A DNA stretch of 64,000 nucleotides. Origin: Roseovarius sp. MMSF_3281. GTDB lineage: Bacteria; Pseudomonadota; Alphaproteobacteria; Rhodobacterales; Rhodobacteraceae. This document shows, in pieces, positions 52,205-60,881 of the stretch (within the stretch, counting starts at the first letter, position 1; the number at the start of each line of letters is the position of its first letter). The translations under genes were made by a program, and so were the position numbers. The notes beneath the pieces were generated by a model. It saw nothing but the letters and a program-made list of their open reading frames with translations, was not told where the DNA came from and did not search any database. Where the stretch lies: assembly GCF_030733685.1 (NCBI RefSeq), contig NZ_JASHIM010000006.1, positions 1-64,000 of the forward strand. Reading direction: 5' to 3'.

Positions 52205-53928
52205 GAGGCGGCCCCGGCGGTTTTCGTGATGTCAGAATGGTTTTCGACCACCTCGTGCAGAACTCGGGCTTTCGGGCCGAACCGACGCACCACGCCCCCC
52301 TCCAGCGTGAGGACCAGATCGCAGGCCTCGATCGCGGCTGGCCGGTGCGCCATCACCACGACGGCCTTGCCGTTGGCCTTTGCCGCGTGAATGGCCCGCG
52401 TCACCGCCATGCATCCTTCGTGATCAAGCTGCGCATTGGGTTCGTCCAGCACCAAAAGCGCGGGGTCGCCGAACAGGGCCCTGGCCAAGCCTATGTGCTG
52501 TACCTGCCCGCCCGACAGGCCCTCGCCCGGGGCCGTGACCGGGGTGTCATAGCCATGCGGCAGCCCAAGGATCATCTCGTGCGCGCCCGCCGCCATGGCC
52601 GCGTCGACAATCGCCGCCGGGTCGGCATCAAGGGTCAGCCGCGCGATATTCTCGCCGACCGTCGCGTCAAACAATGTGACCCGCTGCGGCAAATACCCCA
52701 GGTGTCGGGCGCGGCCTTCGGGGGCAACCTGATCCAGCGCCGCCCCATCCAATCGCACAGTGCCCGCCACTGCGGGCCATGCCCCCGTCAAGGCCTGCGC
52801 CAGTGTCGATTTGCCTGATCCCGAGGGGCCGATCACGCCCAGGGCCTGGCCGGGAGAAAGCTCGAAACTGACCTGGCGCAGGGTCGGGTGGCGCGTGCCG
52901 GGGGGGATCACGCTTATCCCCTCTACCCGAAGCCGTGCGCGTGGCGTGGGCAATGCCATGGGAGGGGGCCCAGACGGGTGCGCCTCCAGCCGCCGGCCAA
53001 GCCTGCCCCAACCCTGCCTTGCGGCTTGCAGAAGTGGCCAAAAGGCGATGCACTGTTCAATCGGGGCCAAGGCACGCCCCAATAGGATCGAGGCGGCGAT
53101 CATGCCGCCGGGGCTCAGCGTGCCATGCAGCACCAGATAGGCCCCCAGGCCAAGCATGCCCGATTGCAACAACAGCCGATACGCCTTGGTCGCGCTGTGG
53201 AACCCGCCGCCCATATCCGAGGCGCGCACCTGCGCCACAAGGCTTGCGGTGCGGTGCCCCTGCCATTGGGCAAACCCCGCGCTTTCCATGCCTAACGCCT
53301 TGATATCAAGGGCATGTTGCCGGAACTGATGCGCGATCCGGTTGGCCTTGGCCTCGGCCCGCGCCGCGCGATCCGCCGGGGCGCGCGTGACCCATTGGTT
53401 CAGCACCGCCAAGGCAATCAGGCTGCCCCCGCCCAACAGGGCCAGCATGCCCAACCACGGATGAAACAGCCAAATGCCAAGCACGAACAGCGGCGTCAGC
53501 GGAATATCGAACAGCGCCCCCATCGCCGGAGAGGCCAGCGCGCGGCGCACCACCTCCAGATCGTGCAGGCCCGTGCCGGTGTCGGCCGCGTCCCCCCGCG
53601 CGGCCTGTCGCAGATCCGCCGCAAAGACACGCCGTTCAAGCCCGGCGTGGAAACGTGCGGCGATCCGCGCCATGATCCGCCCGCGGGCATGATCCAGAAC
53701 GGCCATGACGCCAAACAGAAACACCACCAACAGCGTAAGCGCGATCAGGCTTTCCACCGAGCCGCTGCCAAGCACCCGGTCGTAAATCTGCAGCATGTAA
53801 AGCGGCCCGGTCAGCATCAGCAGGTTCACGAAGACGCTGAACACGGCGACGCAGGCCAGAAGGCCGCGATGGTCGTGGCACAGGGCGCGCAACTGGACGC
53901 GACCGGGGGGATGGGGATCGCCTGTCAT
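52201..53928 (-). CDS. Type I secretion ABC transporter (PrtD-like)
   Basis: A 575-residue half-transporter of the PrtD/AprD type. Six membrane helices fill about 20-310. The nucleotide-binding domain has Walker A GPSGSGKSTLAQAL, Q-loop YLPQRVTL, signature LSGGQVQHIGLARAL and Walker B LLVLDEPNAQLD. There is no N-terminal C39 peptidase domain, so substrates would be RTX-type with C-terminal signals. It precedes and overlaps the HlyD gene. The promoter region is shared with divergent mlaA. Confidence 0.92.
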   Translation of the reverse strand: MTGDPHPPGRVQLRALCHDHRGLLACVAVFSVFVNLLMLTGPLYMLQIYDRVLGSGSVESLIALTLLVVFLFGVMAVLDHARGRIMARIAARFHAGLERRVFAADLRQAARGDAADTGTGLHDLEVVRRALASPAMGALFDIPLTPLFVLGIWLFHPWLGMLALLGGGSLIALAVLNQWVTRAPADRAARAEAKANRIAHQFRQHALDIKALGMESAGFAQWQGHRTASLVAQVRASDMGGGFHSATKAYRLLLQSGMLGLGAYLVLHGTLSPGGMIAASILLGRALAPIEQCIAFWPLLQAARQGWGRLGRRLEAHPSGPPPMALPTPRARLRVEGISVIPPGTRHPTLRQVSFELSPGQALGVIGPSGSGKSTLAQALTGAWPAVAGTVRLDGAALDQVAPEGRARHLGYLPQRVTLFDATVGENIARLTLDADPAAIVDAAMAAGAHEMILGLPHGYDTPVTAPGEGLSGGQVQHIGLARALFGDPALLVLDEPNAQLDHEGCMAVTRAIHAAKANGKAVVVMAHRPAAIEACDLVLTLEGGVVRRFGPKARVLHEVVENHSDITKTAGAAS

Positions 53929-54118
53929 GAAAACAGGTTACAGCCGGGGTGCCTGCCAAATCGTTACCACGCGCGGAATTCGGCAATCCGCAGGCGTGAA
54001 ACCTGTCACTCATCTGCCACAGGATGGCAGTTGTCTGTGACGTGCTTCTGGGCAAAGGTTTATGATAGTCTATGTAGCAGGTCTGCACCAAAAGATTTTC
54101 GGTACCCCCTTGCCTGTT

Positions 54119-54907
54119 ATGCTGCCACAATCCCTTGTCACCGGTCTTCGCGCCCTTGCCATGCTGGCCTTGGGCGGGGTTCTGGCCGCCTGTGCCAACC
54201 CCGGCCCCTCGCAACCCGTGGACGAGCCCTTCGATCCCTATGAAGAATCGAATCGCGATGTTCACGCTTTCAACCGCAGCCTTGACCGCGCCATCATCCG
54301 CCCCGCCGGGCGCGGCTACAGCAACTTCTTGCCGGACGATATCGAAACGGTGATCGGCCGCTTTGCCTTCAACCTGTCGATCCCGGGGGCCATCGTGAAC
54401 AACATCCTGCAAGGCAACGGGCGCGGCGCCAGCCAGGATTTGTACCGCTTCGCGATCAACACCACCTTTGGGTTGGGCGGCTTTTTCGACCCGGCCAGCG
54501 AGATGGGGATGCCCGCACCCACGGATGCCGATTTCGGCCAAACCCTGCATGTCTGGGGCGCGCGCGAAGGGGCCTATGTGGAACTGCCGTTTCTTGGCCC
54601 CTCGACCGAGCGTGACACATGGGGCAAGGCGGTTGACCTGTTCACCAACCCGCTGACCTATGTCATCGACGACCCGGAAAACTACTATGGCACCGCTGCC
54701 TCCGCCTCTTCGCGCCTCAGCGACCGGGGCCGGTATTCCGAAACGATCGATTCGATTCTTTACGAAAGCGCCGACAGCTACGCACAGGCCCGATCACTTT
54801 ATCTTCAGAACCGCCGGTTCGAACTGGGCGGCACCGAAGACAGCACCTATGTTGACCCCTACGATGATCCCTATGGCGACCTTTACGAGGACCCCTATGA
54901 AAACTGA
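54119..54907 (+). CDS. mlaA: MlaA-family outer-membrane lipoprotein
   Basis: Removes phospholipids from the outer leaflet of the outer membrane and passes them to MlaC. A lipobox LGGVLAAC gives a lipid-anchored Cys at about residue 25. The body has DPYEESNRDVHAFNRSLDRA, FAFNLSIPGAIVNNILQG, FGQTLHVWGAREGAYVELPF and LTYVID, all MlaA hallmarks. The tail repeats DPY/D-rich units (DPYDDPYGDLYEDPYE). An ATG at 54062 (AAAGG before it) would give an unusually long leader. It overlaps mlaC by 11 bases. Confidence 0.9.
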   Translation: MLPQSLVTGLRALAMLALGGVLAACANPGPSQPVDEPFDPYEESNRDVHAFNRSLDRAIIRPAGRGYSNFLPDDIETVIGRFAFNLSIPGAIVNNILQGNGRGASQDLYRFAINTTFGLGGFFDPASEMGMPAPTDADFGQTLHVWGAREGAYVELPFLGPSTERDTWGKAVDLFTNPLTYVIDDPENYYGTAASASSRLSDRGRYSETIDSILYESADSYAQARSLYLQNRRFELGGTEDSTYVDPYDDPYGDLYEDPYEN

Positions 54908-55502
54908 TATCTCACGCCGTCACCTGATCGCGGCTGGCCTTGCCGGCACCGCGCTAACCGCGCTGCCCACAGGCGCCTTTGCCCTGAGCGACGCCGGTGC
55001 CAAGCAACTGGTTGATCGCGTGGTCTCCGAGATCAACCGGGTCATTGCCTCGGGTAAATCCCTGTCGTCGATGATCCGCGATTTCGAACGGATTTTTGCG
55101 CGTTATGCGGATGTGAACATTATCGCCCGCTCGACCCTGGGCGCGGATTCGCGCCGCGCTTCGGCCTCGCAGATGCGCGCCTTCACCGATGCCTTCCGCG
55201 GCTACGTGGCCCGCAAGTACGGCAAGCGGTTCAATGAATTCGCCGGTGGCGAGATCGAAGTCAAAGGCGTGCGCCGCGTCAAATCCTGGCACGAGGTGCG
55301 TTCAACCGTCTACCTGCGCGGTGAATCGCCCTTCGAGGTGCTGTTCCTGGTCTCTGACCGTTCGGGCAAGGACCTGTTCTTCGACATGGTAATCGAAGGG
55401 GTCAGCCTGCGCCTGACCGAGCGCAGTGAAATCGGCGCCATGCTTGATCGTCGCCAAGGCAATATCGACGCGATGATCCAGGATTTGCGCAAGGCGGGCT
55501 AA
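54897..55502 (+). CDS. mlaC: MlaC-family phospholipid-binding periplasmic protein
   Basis: A 201-residue shuttle carrying phospholipid between MlaA and the inner-membrane MlaFEDB. The signal has a twin-Arg-like start (SRRHLIAAGLAGTALTAL), suggesting Tat export. The MlaC/Ttg2D domain follows: FERIFARYADVNIIARSTLG, FTDAFRGYVARKYGKRFNEF and a KDLFFDMVIEGVSLRLTER ending. It overlaps mlaA by 11 bases, so the two form an operon. The mlaFEDB genes are not in the window. A strong terminator follows. Confidence 0.9.
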   Translation: MKTDISRRHLIAAGLAGTALTALPTGAFALSDAGAKQLVDRVVSEINRVIASGKSLSSMIRDFERIFARYADVNIIARSTLGADSRRASASQMRAFTDAFRGYVARKYGKRFNEFAGGEIEVKGVRRVKSWHEVRSTVYLRGESPFEVLFLVSDRSGKDLFFDMVIEGVSLRLTERSEIGAMLDRRQGNIDAMIQDLRKAG

Positions 55503-55522
55503 GCTGCCCCGCTACCAACAGG

Positions 55523-55556
55523 AAAGCCCCGGTCGCGTCAACGACCGGGGCTTTTT
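55523..55556 (+). terminator. Intrinsic terminator of mlaAC
   Basis: A 13-bp perfect stem AAAGCCCCGGTCG / CGACCGGGGCTTT with loop CGTCAA, followed by Ts, 20 bases after the mlaC stop. Confidence 0.9.
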
Positions 55557-55592
55557 CATGTGTGGCCTCACGTGCGTCCTAACCCCGTCGCG

Positions 55593-55651
55593 CCCCGGGC
55601 TTGACCCGGGGCCTCTTGGTGGGCCGCAAGGTCCCGGGGCAAGCCCGGGAC
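55593..55651. repeat. Dispersed GC-rich inverted repeat, family 2
   Basis: CCCCGGGCTTGACCCGGGG, then CCTCTTGG, then GTCCCGGGGCAAGCCCGGGA. It closely matches 43417-43475 and lies between the mla terminator and the end of the peroxiredoxin gene. Confidence 0.65.
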
Positions 55652-55664
55652 GGGATGCGCTGTC

Positions 55665-56153
55665 TTACACCGCCTCAAGCAGCGCTTCGCCCGCCGACAC
55701 CTCGCAGGCACCGGGGCTCTCTTCTTCGTTCAGGGCGGTCACCACGCCATCTTCCACCACCATGGCATAGCGCTTGGAACGCGCGATCAGGCCAGCCGGC
55801 GGCGCGGTGAACTCCATGCCGATCGCCTTGGTAAAGGCTGATTCCGGATCGCCCAGCATGGTGATTCCGGCATCAGCGGCCCCCGTGGCCTCGCCCCATG
55901 CGCCCATGACGAATGGGTCGTTGACCGAGATACAGATGATCTCGTCCACGCCCTTGGCATCGAATTGATCCTTGGTGCGGATGAAACTTGGCACATGCGC
56001 CGAATGACAGGTCGGCGTATAGGCCCCCGGTACGGCGAAAATCACCACCTTGCGGCCCTTCACCTTGTCGGACAGTTCCACCTGTTCCGGGCCGTCGCCG
56101 CCCATCTGTGCCAGCGTCGCTTCGGGAAGTTTGTCGCCTTTTGAAATGCTCAT
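55665..56153 (-). CDS. Prx5-type peroxiredoxin
   Basis: A 162-residue atypical 2-Cys or 1-Cys peroxiredoxin of the Prx5/PMP20 family. VIFAVPGAYTPTCHSAHVP carries the peroxidatic Cys (about residue 49), and the DEIICISVNDPFVMGAWGE segment is family-specific. Glutathione or glutaredoxin is the usual reductant. It is monocistronic, divergent from the FAD oxidoreductase gene with about 90 bp between starts. Lengths and motifs are normal. Confidence 0.93.
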   Translation of the reverse strand: MSISKGDKLPEATLAQMGGDGPEQVELSDKVKGRKVVIFAVPGAYTPTCHSAHVPSFIRTKDQFDAKGVDEIICISVNDPFVMGAWGEATGAADAGITMLGDPESAFTKAIGMEFTAPPAGLIARSKRYAMVVEDGVVTALNEEESPGACEVSAGEALLEAV

Positions 56154-56242
56154 GGTCGCTCCCTGTCTATCAATTGCGTTTCCAGTACGGGTAGATATAG
56201 GGTCAGCGCGCGGGCGTGACCATGGAAAAGGAAGGGAAAAAT

Positions 56243-57454
56243 ATGACCGGGATAGTCGTGATCGGGGCCGGGCAGGCGGGCGCGTCCTGCGTGGCGAAAC
56301 TGCGTAACCTTGGCTACGACGGCAAGATCACCCTGATCGGCGAAGAACCGGTTCCCCCCTACCAACGCCCGCCGCTGTCGAAAAAATACCTCCTGGGCGA
56401 GATGGAGCTTGAACGCCTCTTCCTGCGGCCCGAAAGTTTTTACGGCGAAAACGGCATCGACCTGCACTTGGATGAAACCGTCACCGCCATCGACCGCGCG
56501 GATAAATGCGTTACCGTGGGCGATCAGACGATCCCCTACGATCACCTGGTGCTTACCACCGGTTCAACCCCCCGCCGCCTGCCCGACAGCATCGGGGGCG
56601 GGTTGCAGGGTGTTTATACCGTGCGCGATCTGCACGACGCCGACACCATGGCGCCGGAATTCACCGAAGGCCGCCATGTCCTGATCGTCGGCGGTGGTTA
56701 CATCGGGCTTGAGGCCGCCGCCGTGGCTGCCTCGAAGGGCCTCAAGGTCACGCTCGTCGAAATGGCCGACCGCATCCTGCAACGGGTGGCCGCCCCCGAA
56801 ACCTCGGATTACTTCCGAGCGCTGCATCGCTCTCACGGGGTCGATATCCGCGAAGGCATCGGCCTTGAAACCCTGCTGGGCGAGACCCGCGTGACCGGCG
56901 CGCGCCTCAGCGATGGCAGTGAACTCAGCGTCGATTTCGCCATCGTCGGCGTTGGAATCACACCCGCTACCACATTGGCGGAATTCTCGGGCGTGCTGAT
57001 CGACAATGGCATCAAGTGCGATGAACAGGGCCGTACCAGTGACCCGGCCATCTGGGCCGCGGGCGATTGCGCTTCCTTTCCGGCCCGGGGCGGGCGCATC
57101 CGCCTTGAATCGGTTCCCAATGCCATCGACATGGCCGAATGCGTGGCCGAAAACATCATGGGGGCGGGCAAGACCTATGTTCCGCAGCCGTGGTTCTGGT
57201 CCGATCAATACGATGTGAAATTGCAGATCGCGGGTCTTAATACCGGCTACGACCATATCGTCACCCGCCCCGGCGATGCCGACGGGCATGTGTCCTTCTG
57301 GTATTTCAAGGGCGATCAATTGCTTGCCGTGGACGCCATGAACGACGCCCGCGCCTACATGGTGGGCAAACGCCTGATCGACGCGGGCAAAACCGCCGAC
57401 CCTGCGGCGGTGGCCAACCCCGAAACCGATCTCAAAACCCTTCTGCGGGCATGA
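56243..57454 (+). CDS. FAD-dependent ferredoxin reductase-like oxidoreductase
   Basis: A 403-residue flavoprotein of the NAD(P)H:ferredoxin/rubredoxin reductase type. The first dinucleotide fold is VVIGAGQAGASCVAKLR, followed by PPYQRPPLSKKYL (a family mark), the NAD(P) fold HVLIVGGGYIGLEAAAVAA, and WAAGDCASFP binding FAD. The reductase would feed a ferredoxin for a monooxygenase or P450; no such partner is adjacent. The ATG at 56243 follows GGAAGGGAAAA and is preferred to the one at 56216. It overlaps rsmD by four bases. Confidence 0.88.
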   Translation: MTGIVVIGAGQAGASCVAKLRNLGYDGKITLIGEEPVPPYQRPPLSKKYLLGEMELERLFLRPESFYGENGIDLHLDETVTAIDRADKCVTVGDQTIPYDHLVLTTGSTPRRLPDSIGGGLQGVYTVRDLHDADTMAPEFTEGRHVLIVGGGYIGLEAAAVAASKGLKVTLVEMADRILQRVAAPETSDYFRALHRSHGVDIREGIGLETLLGETRVTGARLSDGSELSVDFAIVGVGITPATTLAEFSGVLIDNGIKCDEQGRTSDPAIWAAGDCASFPARGGRIRLESVPNAIDMAECVAENIMGAGKTYVPQPWFWSDQYDVKLQIAGLNTGYDHIVTRPGDADGHVSFWYFKGDQLLAVDAMNDARAYMVGKRLIDAGKTADPAAVANPETDLKTLLRA

Positions 57455-58008
57455 GGATCATCGGCGGAGACTTCGGCGGCCGCCGTCTGGCCTCGGTGGG
57501 CAAGGGGGATGCGGGCGCCCACCTGCGCCCCACCGCCGACCGGGTGCGCGAAAGCCTGTTCAACATGCTGGCAGGGGGCTTCGGCGGCTCCTGTGACGGG
57601 GCCATCGTTCTCGATCTTTTCGCAGGCACCGGGGCCTTGGGGCTTGAGGCGCTCTCGCGCGGGGCCGGACAGGTTACTTTTGTTGAGAATGGCCGCACCG
57701 CCCTCAAACTCCTGCGGCAAAACATCGGTATTTGCCGGGCCGAAGGGGAAACCCGCATCATCCAACGCGATGCCCGCAAACTGGGCGATTGCCCCGGCAC
57801 ACCCGCAACCCTCGTCTTTCTTGATCCCCCCTATGGCAAGCAAATGGGCGAGGCCGCGCTTGCCGCCGCCCTCGCGGGCGGCTGGATCGCCGAGGAGGCC
57901 CTGATCGTCTGGGAGGAAAGCGCCGATATCACCCCGCCCGAGGGCCTGACCCTACTTGATGAACGCCGCTACGGCGACACGATGATCCGGGTGTTGGAGC
58001 GCGGCTAG
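57451..58008 (+). CDS. rsmD: 16S rRNA (guanine966-N2)-methyltransferase
   Basis: Methylates G966 of 16S rRNA. The 185-residue protein has MRIIGGDFGGRRLASVG and RPTADRVRESLFNML at its start, motif I LDLFAGTGALGLEALSRGA, and the catalytic FLDPPYGK. All are standard for RsmD. It overlaps the preceding flavoprotein gene by four bases and is convergent with ubiH. Tandem palindromes follow the stop. Confidence 0.94.
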   Translation: MRIIGGDFGGRRLASVGKGDAGAHLRPTADRVRESLFNMLAGGFGGSCDGAIVLDLFAGTGALGLEALSRGAGQVTFVENGRTALKLLRQNIGICRAEGETRIIQRDARKLGDCPGTPATLVFLDPPYGKQMGEAALAAALAGGWIAEEALIVWEESADITPPEGLTLLDERRYGDTMIRVLERG

Positions 58009-58021
58009 CCGTCAGAGCGGG

Positions 58022-58118
58022 CAAGCGATTTCGAAATCGCTTGGCCAAGGATTTTCGAAAATCCTTGGCCCCTGCGTTGTGTACAAAACTCACGTACGTT
58101 CTGTACGATCTGTACACC
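58022..58118. repeat. Tandem palindromes and TGTAC-rich segment between rsmD and ubiH
   Basis: A 22-bp perfect palindrome (58022-58043, half-site CAAGCGATTTC) is followed at once by a 26-bp perfect palindrome (58044-58069) identical to 23306-23331. Then 58078-58118 carries four TGTAC/CGTACG cores (TGTACA, ACGTACGT, TGTACG, TGTACA). The location between convergent stops points to transcription termination; the GTAC cores recall 47967-48050 and 21700-21717. Confidence 0.6.
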
Positions 58119-58120
58119 CG

Positions 58121-59335
58121 TTACCCCTTCATCAAATCCGGCAAATCCCCGGTCAGGCCCGCCGCCTCGCGGATAAAGGTCCGGCGCAGTTTCGGCATGG
58201 CATTCAGCGCCCCCATGCCAAGGTCACGCCCAAAGCGCAGGATGGGATTATCGTTTGAAAACAGCTTGTTGGTGGCATCCGTCACCAGCGCCAGCGTGGC
58301 CGTATCGAACCGCCGCCACTGCTGATACCGCGCCAGGACATCGGGGGCGGCCATATCCTCGCCGCGCTTGCGCGCCTCGTCCAAAACCTGCGCCAAGGCC
58401 GCCACATCCCTTAACCCCGCGTTAAGCCCTTGCCCGGCAATCGGGTGCATCCCATGTGCCGCGTCACCAATCAGGGCCACGCGCGGGGCCGCGAAATGAT
58501 TGGCAATCGTCAGGTTCAAAGGATAGGTGAACCGCTTGCCCAACAGTTTGATATCGCCCAGAAAATCGCCAAACCGGGGGCGTAGAACCTCCATGAACTC
58601 CGCATCCGGCAGCGCGGCAAACCGCGCGGCGGTTTCCTCGGTTTCACTCCAGACGATCGAACTCACGTTGCCCGGTAGCGGCAAGATCGCCAAAGGCCCC
58701 GGCGGCATGAAAAATTGATGTGCGACACCGTTATGCGGCAACTCATGCTCAATCGCCGCGACCAGGGCCGTCTGGCCATAGCCCCAGCCCGTGCGCTTGA
58801 TCCCGGCCCGCTGTGCGGTGCCCGATGCGCGCCCGTCCGACCCCACAAGCAATTGACACGACAGGGTTTTACCCGACTCGAGCGTCACGCGCATCCCGCC
58901 GCGTTCCACCTCCTGCGCGACCACCGTATCGCGCAACTGGGTGATATTCGCCTCGTCCTTCATCGCCTCAAGGAAAGCCCGTCTAAGGTAGCGATCCTCC
59001 AGCATATGGCCCATCGGCCCTTCCTCGATCTCGGCATGATCGAAATGCATGAAAAACGGCGATGCCCCTTCGCCCGCGCGCCCGTCGCTCACCTTGATTT
59101 CAAGCATCGGCTGGCTGTGCTCTTCGACCCGGCTCCAAACCCCGATGGCCTGCAGCAACCGCACCGAGGCCAAGGCCAGCGCATAGGCCCGCCCGTCAAA
59201 GGCCGCGTTCTTGCGCACGGTTTCCGGCAGGCTGTCAATCACGGTCACGCGAAACCCTTGTTTGGCAAGGGCGATGGCAAGGGCAGGGCCGTTCAGGCCC
59301 CCGCCGACGATGGCGATATCGGTATCATGTTCCAT
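58121..59335 (-). CDS. UbiH/UbiF/COQ6 family FAD monooxygenase
   Basis: A 404-residue flavin hydroxylase for ubiquinone synthesis. DIAIVGGGLNGPALAIALAK is the FAD fold, GSDGRASGTAQRAGI the second motif, and VALIGDAAHGMHPIAGQGLN the UbiH/COQ6 signature, with the ring-binding Asp and Pro. Which ring position it hydroxylates cannot be told. Start 59335 fits the family; upstream ATGs would add a non-conserved 12-23 residues. It is divergent from the amidase gene and convergent with rsmD. Confidence 0.92.
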   Translation of the reverse strand: MEHDTDIAIVGGGLNGPALAIALAKQGFRVTVIDSLPETVRKNAAFDGRAYALALASVRLLQAIGVWSRVEEHSQPMLEIKVSDGRAGEGASPFFMHFDHAEIEEGPMGHMLEDRYLRRAFLEAMKDEANITQLRDTVVAQEVERGGMRVTLESGKTLSCQLLVGSDGRASGTAQRAGIKRTGWGYGQTALVAAIEHELPHNGVAHQFFMPPGPLAILPLPGNVSSIVWSETEETAARFAALPDAEFMEVLRPRFGDFLGDIKLLGKRFTYPLNLTIANHFAAPRVALIGDAAHGMHPIAGQGLNAGLRDVAALAQVLDEARKRGEDMAAPDVLARYQQWRRFDTATLALVTDATNKLFSNDNPILRFGRDLGMGALNAMPKLRRTFIREAAGLTGDLPDLMKG

Positions 59336-59424
59336 GCCGCGCAATATGGCGGCTTTAGCGGGATTGTCCATGCGCCGCACTGCCGCTACCGTGGCTTTTG
59401 ACAATTGATACGAAAGGGCAGGGC

Positions 59425-60756
59425 ATGCGTGATTGGCTGACCATGACAGCGACGGAGTTGGGCAAGGGCATCGGCAAGGGCGAGATTGACCCGGTCGAGC
59501 TGACCGAAACCTATTTGGACGCGATCAAAGGGCACGAGGCCCGCGACCGCATCTATTCCGCCGTCACTGCTACCCGCGCCCGGGCCGAGGCACAGGCCGC
59601 CGCCGAACGCGCCAAGGCCAAGCTGCGCCTTGGCCCCCTCGATGGCGTGCCGATCAGTTGGAAAGATCTTTTCGATACAGCAGGTTACAAGACCGAAGCC
59701 GGCAGCGCCCTTCTGGAAGGTCGCACGCCTGATAGCGACGCCCGCGTGTTGCGCAATGCGTCGCAAGCGGGGCTTGTCTGCCTTGGCAAAACCCACATGA
59801 GCGAACTGGCTTTCTCGGGCCTTGGCCTCAACCCTATCACCGCCACGCCCCCCAATGTGAACGATGAAGGCGCGGTGCCCGGCGGGTCCAGTTCGGGGGC
59901 CGCGGCCTCGGTCGCCTTTGGTCTTGCGGCTTGCGGGATCGGCAGCGACACGGGGGGCTCCGTCCGTATTCCCTCGGCCTGGAACGATCTGGTGGGTCTC
60001 AAAACCACCTCTGGCCGGGTCTCTCTTGAAGGCGCCGTGCCGCTGGCAGCGTCCTTCGATACCGTCGGTCCACTGGCCCGTACCGTCGAAGATGCCAGCC
60101 TCATGCTCGCCGCCCTTGAAGGTATCAAACCCGCCGATCTGCGCGGTGCGACCCTCAAGGGCAAACGGCTTGCCATCCTTGATACCGTGGTTTTCGACGA
60201 TATCCGCGAGGCGCCTCTCAAAGCCTTCAACGATGCGGTCACACGCCTGCAAGATGCCGGTGCCGTGGTCGAACGCATCACCTCGCCCGAAGTCTCTCAG
60301 GCCATGCCCATGTCCGGCATCCTTTATACCTCCGAGGCCTACGGCACATGGTCCGAGGTGGTCGAAGCCGCACCCGACAAGATGTTTGCGCCGATTCTAG
60401 AGCGTTTCCGCGGCGGTAAGGAATTCAAAGCCTCCGACTATGTCGCCGCATGGCAAAAGCTCGAAACCCTGCGCGCCGCTTATGACGCCCGCACCGCAGG
60501 CTTTGACGCGGTCATCATGCCAACCGCCCCCAACATGCCGCCCAACATGGAAAAACTCATGTCGGACGATGACTATTATGTCACCGAAAACCTGCTCACC
60601 CTGCGGAACACGCGGGTGGGCAACCTCATGGGGGGCTGCGGCGTGACCCTGCCCACCGGAACGCCAAGCTGCGGCATACTCCTTTGCGGTGCGCCCCATA
60701 CCGAGGAACGCCTGCTGCGCCTTGCCAAGGCCGCCGAAGCCGCGCTTACCCCGTAA
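59425..60756 (+). CDS. Amidase-signature family hydrolase
   Basis: A 443-residue amidase with the Ser-cisSer-Lys triad: Lys in GVPISWKDLFDTAG, the Ser pair in the amidase signature GGSSSGAAASVAFGLAACGIG plus SDTGGSVRIP where the nucleophile Ser lies. The family includes GatA, but the isolated location and lack of gatB/gatC suggest a general amide hydrolase. ATG 59425 follows AAGGGCAGGG. The C-terminal part contains PTGTPSCGILLCGAP. It is divergent from ubiH. Confidence 0.88.
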   Translation: MRDWLTMTATELGKGIGKGEIDPVELTETYLDAIKGHEARDRIYSAVTATRARAEAQAAAERAKAKLRLGPLDGVPISWKDLFDTAGYKTEAGSALLEGRTPDSDARVLRNASQAGLVCLGKTHMSELAFSGLGLNPITATPPNVNDEGAVPGGSSSGAAASVAFGLAACGIGSDTGGSVRIPSAWNDLVGLKTTSGRVSLEGAVPLAASFDTVGPLARTVEDASLMLAALEGIKPADLRGATLKGKRLAILDTVVFDDIREAPLKAFNDAVTRLQDAGAVVERITSPEVSQAMPMSGILYTSEAYGTWSEVVEAAPDKMFAPILERFRGGKEFKASDYVAAWQKLETLRAAYDARTAGFDAVIMPTAPNMPPNMEKLMSDDDYYVTENLLTLRNTRVGNLMGGCGVTLPTGTPSCGILLCGAPHTEERLLRLAKAAEAALTP

Positions 60757-60881
60757 CGCCGACTGCGAAAATGCCACAATCTGCCTGTCAAGGCATTGGT
60801 TTTGCTGGACCTAAGCCAAACCCTTGAGTAGATTCATCCTCAAACGGGACGATGACGATCCCGAACTTTGAGGCAGTATTG

